Assembly (NCBI GenBank): GCA_027066935.1
Contig: JAMOMX010000339.1
Location: forward strand, 1-31,887
Origin: Sulfurimonas sp.
Lineage (GTDB): Bacteria > Campylobacterota > Campylobacteria > Campylobacterales > Sulfurimonadaceae
Direction of reading: 5' to 3'
Length of the DNA: 31,887 bases
Shown one piece after another: positions 7,812-14,571 of this stretch (position 1 is its first letter; the number at the start of each line of letters is the position of its first letter). The translations under genes were made by a program, and so were the position numbers. The notes beneath the pieces are model-generated. The model worked only from the letters and a program-made list of their open reading frames with translations. It searched no databases and was not told where the DNA came from.

Positions 7812-8564
7812 ATGGGAAATTTAATAATTTTTGCAGTAGTTGGTTATATACTCTATATTGTATTTAAAAGTTATGCACGTTATACAAACTATTCAAAACA
7901 AGCATTTAAAAACTTTTCTGTATCACATGAAAATCTTGCAAAAAGTGATTTAGGGCTTTTTGTAGCCCTTGCTGCTAAAGTTGCAAAAGCTGATGGAAAA
8001 ATTGATAAACTTGAAGCTCAACTTATAGGGTTACTGTTTGATGATATAGCTACAGTATTTCCAGAGCCACAAAAAACCAGAGATATTTTAAAACAAATTT
8101 TTGATGAAGAAAAAGAGCGTAAAGATGATATTGAAAGAATCGCTTCTACTTTAGGCAATGCAATAAAAAGAGATAAAGCTAAACAACAACAATTTATGGG
8201 ATTTTTAATACAGTTGGCTTTTGTTGATGGTAGTGTAAGTGAGAGTGAAGATGAAATCCTCCAAACAATAGCTGAGGCATTTCAGCTAGATCCAGATACT
8301 TACCATGCGATGTTTGATAAATTTGAAAAGATGATGCAAAATATTACTCCAAAGGTAAATATAGACGATGCTTATAAACTTTTGGGGATAAATAAAGATG
8401 ATGATATGAGTGTTATTAAAAAAGCATACAGAAAACTAATTCGCCAATATCACCCTGATATTATTAAATCTCAAGGAAAAAGTGAAGAGTATATGCAAGA
8501 AGCGACCGCAAAAACACAAGAGATAAATCAAGCTTATGAGATGATAAAAGAGTTTAAAAAGTAA
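7812..8564 (+). CDS. Membrane-anchored TerB/J-domain co-chaperone (DjlA-like)
   Basis: The protein has three parts: an N-terminal membrane anchor (residues about 3-20, NLIIFAVVGYILYIVF), a TerB-like helical domain (VALAAKVAKADGKIDKLEAQL and a second acidic AFVDGSVSESEDEIL), and a C-terminal J domain from about residue 178 with the HPD signature in RQYHPDIIK. That is the order of E. coli DjlA, which stimulates DnaK at the inner membrane. I place the start at the ATG at 7812 because AAAGGA lies six bases before it; an in-frame TTG at 7791 lacks a site. It converges on the phosphoribosyltransferase with eight bases between stops. Confidence 0.85.
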   Translation: MGNLIIFAVVGYILYIVFKSYARYTNYSKQAFKNFSVSHENLAKSDLGLFVALAAKVAKADGKIDKLEAQLIGLLFDDIATVFPEPQKTRDILKQIFDEEKERKDDIERIASTLGNAIKRDKAKQQQFMGFLIQLAFVDGSVSESEDEILQTIAEAFQLDPDTYHAMFDKFEKMMQNITPKVNIDDAYKLLGINKDDDMSVIKKAYRKLIRQYHPDIIKSQGKSEEYMQEATAKTQEINQAYEMIKEFKK

Positions 8565-8572
8565 TTTAAAAA

Positions 8573-9019
8573 TTATTTAACATTAAAATCTTTTTCCCAA
8601 AAAAATTCTATCCACTCATTTGCTTCATTTATCCAAAAATGAGGCTCATAAATGGAGGTTTTTTTATAAAAAAGAGCTGCACTTTTAAACTCTATATCTT
8701 TATTTTCACACTCTAGCAATTCCATAATAGCTTTAAATGTCTCACCACTATCAGCTATATCATCAACAACTAATACACGCGAGACATCCTTAAATTCACA
8801 TCTATTAAAGATTGTAATATTGTCTCTTTTATCTGTTTTATCATAAAGTTCAGTTCTTAAACTTTGAACATTTCGTATATCTAACCCCTCTGCCATAAGA
8901 TGAGCAATTGTAAGCCCACCACGAGCAATAGCTACTATTGCATCTGGATTATATTCTTTTACTTTATTGATTAGTTCATTTGTATCTTGTTTAAAATTTT
9001 CATAACTATAATATTTCAT
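8573..9019 (-). CDS. Type I phosphoribosyltransferase (purine salvage type)
   Basis: The 148-aa protein has the PRPP-binding signature VLVVDDIADSGET (residues 82-94) and the early loop IVAIARGGLTIAHLMA. Overall it resembles hypoxanthine or xanthine-guanine phosphoribosyltransferases that recycle purine bases; the exact base is uncertain. No Shine-Dalgarno site is present. ATTGGTATAATT, the same 12-mer as before the EamA transporter, puts a TATAAT seven bases before the ATG, so the mRNA is probably leaderless. Confidence 0.82.
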   Translation of the reverse strand: MKYYSYENFKQDTNELINKVKEYNPDAIVAIARGGLTIAHLMAEGLDIRNVQSLRTELYDKTDKRDNITIFNRCEFKDVSRVLVVDDIADSGETFKAIMELLECENKDIEFKSAALFYKKTSIYEPHFWINEANEWIEFFWEKDFNVK

Positions 9020-9026
9020 AGATAAA

Positions 9027-9032
9027 ATTATA
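9027..9032 (-). promoter_or_regulatory. -10 box (TGGTATAAT) for the phosphoribosyltransferase, leaderless type
   Basis: TATAAT on the minus strand ends seven bases before the start codon, so transcription should begin at or within a base or two of the ATG. The 12-mer ATTGGTATAATT is shared with the EamA transporter promoter. Confidence 0.55.
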
Positions 9033-9095
9033 CCAATTAAGTTTTATTTAAAGCTTTTATAGGGTATGATTAAGGTATATAATCTAAGGAATACA

Positions 9096-10070
9096 GTGTA
9101 TAAGTATATTTTAATTGCAATTATTACTACTTTTTTTATTGGATGCTCAACTTCTAATCAAAAAAAATCAGCACACTACTATACAGCTCCTGCGCAAAAT
9201 TTTAATTTTTTATATGCATCTGGTTCAGGAAAAAGTAAATTAAAAGCTAAAAACAATGCAATTTCAAACCTAAGAGTTAAAATTAATAATACTTTAGACA
9301 AAGCATTTTTAGACAAAACTACCAAATTGAAAATAGCACAAGAACAAGATATTAAACAAATACTTAAAGAGAATGAAATATTTTCAAAGACCATAACTAT
9401 GTTTGGTCTAAGAGTTGAAAAAGCAACTATACATAAAAAAGAGTATACCATTTTGGTTAGATTACCAAAAAGTTTTGTTTTTGATTATGCAAATAAAATA
9501 TTTACTAAAAAAATGAAAGCCTCTAAGCAAAGATATGAAATATATAAAGACAAAATTTCTATTACAAAATATATGTATCTTTTAGAAGAGTTGCCACATT
9601 ATTATAAATTGGCAACTCTGCTTGAAGCAAAAAAAATGGCATACATAACTTACAATACTAAAAAAGAAGCTGAGTATTTAAATGAAATAGGGAGTGAATT
9701 TTTTAGATTGAAACAAAGTGTCAGTCTATATATTTTCAGTGATGTCAACTCAAAGGTATTCGCTTTAAATATAAAAAATGCAATTATTGCTAGTGGTCTA
9801 ACCGTTAGCTCAAAACCACTAGATAACAACCATTTTAATCTATTTATCTCTTCTCAAACAACTAATTCGCAAGATTATGACTTCAACAAAGCTAAGACAT
9901 TAATTAAATATAGAACTTTTGATCAAAATAAAAAAGAGATTGCTTTTAGACAACATACATTTGTAAGTAAATCAAGAGTATCCCATTTAGATGCTAAAAA
10001 ACAATCTACTTTTTATGTAAAAAACAAAATTAGAAAACTTGGTGTTTATGATTTTATCGGCTTGTATTAA
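9096..10070 (+). CDS. LPP20-like lipoprotein (putative)
   Basis: This is a predicted lipoprotein. From the GTG at 9096 the signal is MYKYILIAIITTFFIGC, with the lipidated Cys at residue 17. I prefer this start because AAGGA lies five bases before it; an upstream ATG at 9066 gives a ten-residue longer leader but has a poor site. After a linker, the segment FLYASGSGKSKLKAKNNAIS plus a long helical, Lys-rich stretch resembles LPP20-type domains. The C-terminal half matches nothing I recognise. It precedes a clearer LPP20 lipoprotein by 64 bases. It is probably an outer-membrane or periplasmic envelope protein of unknown role. Confidence 0.75.
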   Translation: MYKYILIAIITTFFIGCSTSNQKKSAHYYTAPAQNFNFLYASGSGKSKLKAKNNAISNLRVKINNTLDKAFLDKTTKLKIAQEQDIKQILKENEIFSKTITMFGLRVEKATIHKKEYTILVRLPKSFVFDYANKIFTKKMKASKQRYEIYKDKISITKYMYLLEELPHYYKLATLLEAKKMAYITYNTKKEAEYLNEIGSEFFRLKQSVSLYIFSDVNSKVFALNIKNAIIASGLTVSSKPLDNNHFNLFISSQTTNSQDYDFNKAKTLIKYRTFDQNKKEIAFRQHTFVSKSRVSHLDAKKQSTFYVKNKIRKLGVYDFIGLY

Positions 10071-10134
10071 TTAATAAATGTAATTTAAGACTATAATAGA
10101 TATAATTTATCTATATTATCCTAAGGAAATCAAT

Positions 10135-10707
10135 ATGAATAAGACTATTAGTTCAATTGCTATAGCGTGTTTAACAGCTGCAATAATTACAGGATGTGGA
10201 GATAAAGATCCTGTACCTGGAGATGATTTTGAGTGTAAACAAGAAAATGTTCTTGCACCAAAATGGACTTGTGTGCCAGAAGTTAAAGGGTCATATGCTG
10301 GTGTTGGGGTAGCTCAAAAGAGTGCCGCTGGGATGGGATATATGAGAAAAGTTGCAGCTGCTAATGGTCGATCTGATTTAGCACAACAAATCAAGTCTCA
10401 AATTAAAGACAAATTTGAATCTTTTACTAGTACTACAGGTGTTAGTGATGCTGAAACCGTAGATCAAGCTACAGCTGCTGTTACAAAACAAGTTGCAAAA
10501 GTTGACTTAGAAGATTCAAAAGGTGTTGATGTTTGGACATCTCCATCAGGTTCACTTTATATGTTAGTAACTGTCCCTGAAGCTACCGTAAATAATGTTG
10601 TAAAAAATACGGTTAAGACTAGTTTCAAAAATGAAAATGCTTTGTGGCAAAAATTTCAATTAAAAAATGCTTTAGAGGAGCTTGATAAAGAATTTCCCTC
10701 TGATTAA
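10135..10707 (+). CDS. LPP20-family lipoprotein
   Basis: A 190-aa lipoprotein with signal MNKTISSIAIACLTAAIITGC (lipidated Cys21). The mature part contains the LPP20 features: GSYAGVGVAQKSAAGMGYMRKVAAANGRSDLAQQI, then a SPSGSLYMLVTVPE strand. LPP20 is an outer-membrane lipoprotein family common in Campylobacterota; the function is not settled. AAGGAAA precedes the ATG, and two TATAAT boxes at 10092-10097 and 10101-10106 lie upstream. A hairpin follows the stop at 10714-10732. Confidence 0.85.
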   Translation: MNKTISSIAIACLTAAIITGCGDKDPVPGDDFECKQENVLAPKWTCVPEVKGSYAGVGVAQKSAAGMGYMRKVAAANGRSDLAQQIKSQIKDKFESFTSTTGVSDAETVDQATAAVTKQVAKVDLEDSKGVDVWTSPSGSLYMLVTVPEATVNNVVKNTVKTSFKNENALWQKFQLKNALEELDKEFPSD

Positions 10708-10713
10708 CTTTTA

Positions 10714-10732
10714 TTACTCCCTTTGGGAGTAA
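10714..10732 (+). terminator. Hairpin after the LPP20 lipoprotein gene
   Basis: An 8-bp perfect stem TTACTCCC / GGGAGTAA closes a TTT loop. No U tract follows, so termination is plausible but not certain; it could instead protect the 3' end. Confidence 0.5.
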
Positions 10733-10767
10733 GTATCCCCTCAATATAAAAATATCTTTAATTTAGA

Positions 10768-10773
10768 TATAAT
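10768..10773 (+). promoter_or_regulatory. -10 box (TATAAT) for der
   Basis: TTTAGATATAATTCC lies 112 bases before the der start and would give a leader of about 105 bases, which contains a GC-richer stretch at 10820-10880. Confidence 0.5.
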
Positions 10774-10884
10774 TCCATTAATATTTAAACTATAAAGATA
10801 CATAGCAAAAATTCTATTCTTCTCCGGCTACATTTACTGCGTAAAAGTGCTCGTCAAAGAAATCTACACTGCAAGAGGCATACT

Positions 10885-12375
10885 ATGAAAAAAATCGCCA
10901 TTATTGGTCGTCCAAATGTTGGAAAAAGCTCACTATTTAACCGCTTAGTAAAAAAAAGAGATGCAATCACATCTGATTTAGCAGGAACAACACGTGATGT
11001 AAAAAGAAGAGATGTGGTAATAAATAACAAGCGTGCCCTTCTTTTAGATACTGGTGGATTAGATAAAGGTTGTGAACTATTTGATAAGATTAAAGAGATG
11101 TCTCTTAAAGCTGCATATAAAGCTGATATTATCCTTTATATGGTTGATGGTAAGGGTATCCCTGAAGATGAAGATAAAAAACTTTTTTATGAGCTTCAAA
11201 CTCTTGGTAAAGATGTAGCCCTTGTAGTAAACAAGATAGACAACGATAAGATGAAAGAGAAACTTTGGGATTTTTATGAGTTTGGATGTGATGCTATTTT
11301 TGGTATATCAGTATCTCATAACCGTGGAACAGTTGACTTACTAGAATGGATAGCTAAACAAATCCCAGATGAAGATATCCTAAAAGAAGAAGATGATGAT
11401 GAAGAGATAGAGATTATCGTTCCAGAAATAGACGATATGAGCGATGAAGATTTCTTTAATGAGATAGAAGACGAAGAGGATGATGGTTATTTTCATCAAG
11501 CTATGTTCTTAGATGAAGAAGCTGTTGTTGATAACTCTATATTTGCACAAAATGACAAAATAAAAGAGTTTAATGAAGAAGATGTTAACCATATTAAAAT
11601 CGCAATTATTGGTCGAACTAATGTTGGAAAAAGCTCACTTTTAAATGCACTTCTTGGAGAGGAACGCTCTGTTGTTTCTTCTGTTGCAGGAACAACCATA
11701 GACCCAATTGATGAGACAATAGATTACAAAGACAAACAACTCACCTTTGTAGACACAGCTGGTCTTCGTCGTCGTGGTAGAATTTTAGGAATTGAAAAAT
11801 ATGCCCTTATGCGAACAAAAGAGATGTTGGAAAATTCAAATATGGCTCTTGTTGTTCTTGATGCGAGCGAACCATTTCTAGATCTCGATGAAAAAATAGC
11901 TGGCTTAGTTGATGAAAATAGGCTTGCATGTATTATTGTTTTAAACAAATGGGATATTTCAGACAAAGAGAATCATGAAAAAATTATTTTAGATATTCGT
12001 GATCGGTTTAAGTTTTTAGCTTATGCACCAATTATCACCCTTTCTGCAAAAAGCCATCAAAGGGTTGATAAACTCCATGATATGATTTTAGAGATAAACG
12101 ACAACTATTCTCAACGCATCACAACTTCACAACTAAATGCGGTGATGGACAAAGCACTTCAAAGGCATCAACTTCCAACTATGCATGGTCAAGTTATTCG
12201 TATTTTCTATACTACTCAATACGAAACTCGACCACCAAAAATAGCTATAGTTATGAACAAACCAAAAGGGCTTCATTTTACTTATAGAAGATATTTGACA
12301 AATAAATTAAGGGAAGCTTTTAACTTTGCAGGGACTCCATTACTTTTTAAAGCTAAAAAGCGTGGAGAGAAATAA
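10885..12375 (+). CDS. der: Ribosome assembly GTPase Der (EngA)
   Basis: Der is a tandem-GTPase needed for 50S subunit maturation. The first G domain has GRPNVGKSS (residues 7-15), DTGG and NKID. The second has GRTNVGKSS, DTAGLRRRGRI and NKWD. A KH-like C-terminal domain contains QTTHG-type equivalents (QLPTMHGQVIRIFYTTQYETRPP). Between the G domains is a long, very acidic linker (about residues 168-232, rich in Glu and Asp). The length of 496 aa fits the family. The stop codon directly abuts the second copy of the nested hairpin element. Confidence 0.95.
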   Translation: MKKIAIIGRPNVGKSSLFNRLVKKRDAITSDLAGTTRDVKRRDVVINNKRALLLDTGGLDKGCELFDKIKEMSLKAAYKADIILYMVDGKGIPEDEDKKLFYELQTLGKDVALVVNKIDNDKMKEKLWDFYEFGCDAIFGISVSHNRGTVDLLEWIAKQIPDEDILKEEDDDEEIEIIVPEIDDMSDEDFFNEIEDEEDDGYFHQAMFLDEEAVVDNSIFAQNDKIKEFNEEDVNHIKIAIIGRTNVGKSSLLNALLGEERSVVSSVAGTTIDPIDETIDYKDKQLTFVDTAGLRRRGRILGIEKYALMRTKEMLENSNMALVVLDASEPFLDLDEKIAGLVDENRLACIIVLNKWDISDKENHEKIILDIRDRFKFLAYAPIITLSAKSHQRVDKLHDMILEINDNYSQRITTSQLNAVMDKALQRHQLPTMHGQVIRIFYTTQYETRPPKIAIVMNKPKGLHFTYRRYLTNKLREAFNFAGTPLLFKAKKRGEK

Positions 12376-12541
12376 TGCCCTCGGCTTTGAGTGAAGTGAA
12401 CATTTTTGCCTTAAGCTTCAATGTAAGGAATGTTTTTCACAGAAAAATGTTTACTGGAATTGAAAAAAAGCTTATGGTAAAAATGTTCAACGTAACTCAA
12501 AACAGAGCAGAGGGTAGTTCCAAAACTATTTAGTTTTGGAA
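12376..12541 (+). repeat. Nested hairpin repeat element, copy 2 (long form)
   Basis: The element starts at the base after the der stop, as copy 1 does after hpf. Outer arms are 12376-12392 and 12495-12516. The second stem, 12398-12418 with 12468-12488, pairs 20 of 21 positions, one a G-T wobble. The innermost stem is 12429-12438 with 12442-12451 (two wobbles, ACA loop). A final 11-bp hairpin lies at 12518-12541. Shared with copy 1 are TAATGCC, GGCTT-GAG, AAATGTTCA, CTCAAA-nn-AGAGC and GGGTAGTTC. Wobbles pair on the plus strand only, which favours a transcribed RNA structure. Confidence 0.6.
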
Positions 12542-12563
12542 GCAAGAAAAGCCGAAGAACCCA

Positions 12564-12602
12564 AATCTCTTTTTCATCTTCGATGAATATTTTATGGAGA
12601 TT
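12564..12602 (-). terminator. Possible hairpin terminator of hemJ
   Basis: AATCTC (12564-12569) pairs with GAGATT (12597-12602, within the hemJ stop), enclosing TTCATC-TTC-GATGAA (12573-12587). The U tract on the minus strand is weak. Confidence 0.35.
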
Positions 12603-13020
12603 AGGGCTTAAAAATCACAAAATAAACAATTACTAAAAGCAGTAATGTTGGTACTTCATTATAAACTCTGAAAAATTTTCCACTTTTTTGACAATCATCT
12701 TTTAAAAACTTTTGTCTGAAATGTCCCATTGAGTAAAAATATCCTATCATAATTGCAACAAATAACATCTTTATATGCAACCACCCATTACCACTAAAAC
12801 CTATTTCATAAGATAAATAAAAACCACTTAATACAGTTGTCCACATTGCAGGGATTCCTATATATAGATAGATTTTTTTCTCCATTATTTTCACTACTTC
12901 TACAAAACCTTTATTATCAATATTTTCTGCATGATAAACAAAAAGTCTTGGCATATAAAATAGCACAGCCATCCATGAAGTAAACGAAAGTATGTGAAAC
13001 CATAATATCCAATTATACAT
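12601..13020 (-). CDS. hemJ: Protoporphyrinogen oxidase HemJ
   Basis: HemJ oxidises protoporphyrinogen IX to protoporphyrin IX in the inner membrane and is the usual enzyme for this step where HemG and HemY are absent. The 139-aa protein has four helices. The first carries WFHILSFTSWMAVLFYMPRLFVYH, with the conserved His9 and the Arg in MPRLFVYH. WLHIKMLFVAIMIGY carries the second conserved His. AAAGG lies before the ATG. It follows the short hibernation factor by 14 bases, so they probably share a transcript. hemB is elsewhere in the window. Confidence 0.88.
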   Translation of the reverse strand: MYNWILWFHILSFTSWMAVLFYMPRLFVYHAENIDNKGFVEVVKIMEKKIYLYIGIPAMWTTVLSGFYLSYEIGFSGNGWLHIKMLFVAIMIGYFYSMGHFRQKFLKDDCQKSGKFFRVYNEVPTLLLLVIVYFVIFKP

Positions 13021-13034
13021 ATATACCTTTTAGC

Positions 13035-13364
13035 TTATGAATCTAATGTTTCTAAATCTTTGATAGATCCAGACTGATGGGAAACTACTTTATCATGTAG
13101 TCTTCGAAGTGCTTTTGTAGCACGCTCAATCGCTAAATCTATAGCTGCGTCCAAATTATCATCACTCTGAGAGATAATAACTGGCTGTGCATGAGCAACA
13201 CGAATATCAAACTCTATTGAGACACCTTTTTTTTCTGCTCTTAGGTGCACATTGACTGAAGTAATATCTAGTGAGTATTTTGTAAAGCTATCAATTGCCG
13301 ATTGAATATGGGCTCTTGTACTAGCATGAAGTGTAATATCTTTTGCTTGAATTTGAACATTCAT
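13035..13364 (-). CDS. raiA: Short-form HPF/YfiA-family ribosome-associated protein
   Basis: This 109-aa protein consists of the HPF/YfiA domain only, with no C-terminal dimerisation domain. It shares with the long form at 139-681 the segments DITSVNV and AIDLAIERATKALRRLHDK-V-HQ, so the two are clear paralogues. Short forms bind the 30S decoding region, either inactivating 70S (YfiA-like) or helping dimerisation (short HPF). AAAGGAT precedes the ATG. It heads a transcript with hemJ. Which of the two activities it has cannot be read from the sequence. Confidence 0.88.
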   Translation of the reverse strand: MNVQIQAKDITLHASTRAHIQSAIDSFTKYSLDITSVNVHLRAEKKGVSIEFDIRVAHAQPVIISQSDDNLDAAIDLAIERATKALRRLHDKVVSHQSGSIKDLETLDS

Positions 13365-13490
13365 TATAAATCCTTTTAGTGAAAATCCCTATGTGGGCTA
13401 AATTTTATTTTTATCTATAAAGAAGGAATCTAGCCATTCTTTATTAATTAAATGATAACACTTTTAACATTTACTTTTTATTATATTAGA

Positions 13491-13496
13491 TATAAT
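13491..13496 (+). promoter_or_regulatory. -10 box (TATAAT) for trpS
   Basis: The box lies 35 bases before the trpS start in the 167-base divergent gap shared with raiA-hemJ. The rest of that gap shows no other clear structure. Confidence 0.55.
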
Positions 13497-13531
13497 GTCA
13501 AAAAAAATATTTAATTTATTGGAGTTATAAA

Positions 13532-14497
13532 ATGAGAGTCTTAACAGGTATTCAACCCTCTGGTGATTTACATATAGGGAACTATTTTGGTTCTATAAAA
13601 CAGATGGTTGAGGCTCAAAAAACAAGTAATACTTTTGCTTTTATTGCAAATTACCATGCAATGACTAGTGTATCAGATGGAAATAAGTTAAGTGAACTTA
13701 CTATGCAGTGTGCTACTGATTTTTTAGCTTTAGGGATAGATCCTGAAAAGTCAACTTTTTGGGTTCAATCAGATGTAAAAGAAGTTTTAGAACTCTACTG
13801 GATTCTTTCATCATTCACACCCATGGGACTTCTGGAGCGTGCTCATAGCTACAAAGACAAAACTGCTCGTGGAATTGCCTCAAATCACTCACTTTTTTCT
13901 TATCCTGTTTTAATGGCAGCAGATATCTTACTTTTTGGCGCAGAAGTTGTCCCTGTTGGGAAAGATCAAATTCAACATGTTGAGATAGCTCGTGATATTG
14001 CAACTAAGTTTAATAATAAATATGGTGACATTTTAGTGATACCAGAATTTCGTATTCAAGAAGAGGTACAAACAGTTCCAGGGATAGATGGGCAAAAAAT
14101 GTCTAAGAGTTATGCAAATATTATAAATATCTTTGGTGAAGAAAAAAAACAACTCAAAACTATTAAAAAAATTGTTACTGAAAATGTGGCAATGGAAGAA
14201 CCAAAAGAGTATAAAAACTGTAATGTTTACAACATGGCAAAACTATTTTTAGAGGGAGATAATCTTAAAGAGCTTCAAGATAGATATAAACGAGGTGGAG
14301 AGGGACACGGACATTTTAAAATCTATCTTGGTGAAGTTATGTGGGAATATTTTAGAGAGTTTAGAGAAAAACGTGAGTATTATGAGAAAAATCAAAATGA
14401 AGTAAGGGAGATTTTAAAGATTGGAGCAACTAAAGCACAAAATCTTGCAATGCCAACTATTGAAAAGATAAGAGCTGCTACTGGGATTAAATATTAA
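13532..14497 (+). CDS. trpS: Tryptophanyl-tRNA synthetase
   Basis: A class I aminoacyl-tRNA synthetase that charges tRNA-Trp. The HIGH-type motif is HIGN in IQPSGDLHIGNYFGSIKQ near residue 14, the KMSKS loop is intact in GQKMSKSYAN, and GKDQIQHVEIARDIA is typical of TrpRS. At 321 aa the length is normal. The start has GGAG seven bases upstream. Confidence 0.95.
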   Translation: MRVLTGIQPSGDLHIGNYFGSIKQMVEAQKTSNTFAFIANYHAMTSVSDGNKLSELTMQCATDFLALGIDPEKSTFWVQSDVKEVLELYWILSSFTPMGLLERAHSYKDKTARGIASNHSLFSYPVLMAADILLFGAEVVPVGKDQIQHVEIARDIATKFNNKYGDILVIPEFRIQEEVQTVPGIDGQKMSKSYANIINIFGEEKKQLKTIKKIVTENVAMEEPKEYKNCNVYNMAKLFLEGDNLKELQDRYKRGGEGHGHFKIYLGEVMWEYFREFREKREYYEKNQNEVREILKIGATKAQNLAMPTIEKIRAATGIKY

Positions 14498-14536
14498 TAC
14501 TTTTTCATAAAATTATATTATTCCTTATTTATTTGT

Positions 14537-14542
14537 TATAAT
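14537..14542 (+). promoter_or_regulatory. -10 box (TATAAT) for the HBM chemoreceptor
   Basis: The box lies within TGTTATAATCTTTT, identical to the hpf promoter at 101-114. No sigma-28-type flagellar promoter was seen. Confidence 0.55.
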
Positions 14543-14571
14543 CTTTTCAGTTTATAACAAAAGGAAATAAT

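Noticed and set aside
139..13364. The two HPF-like genes considered as a recent duplication or assembly repeat
   Set aside because: They differ in length, domain content and most residues; only scattered motifs are shared.
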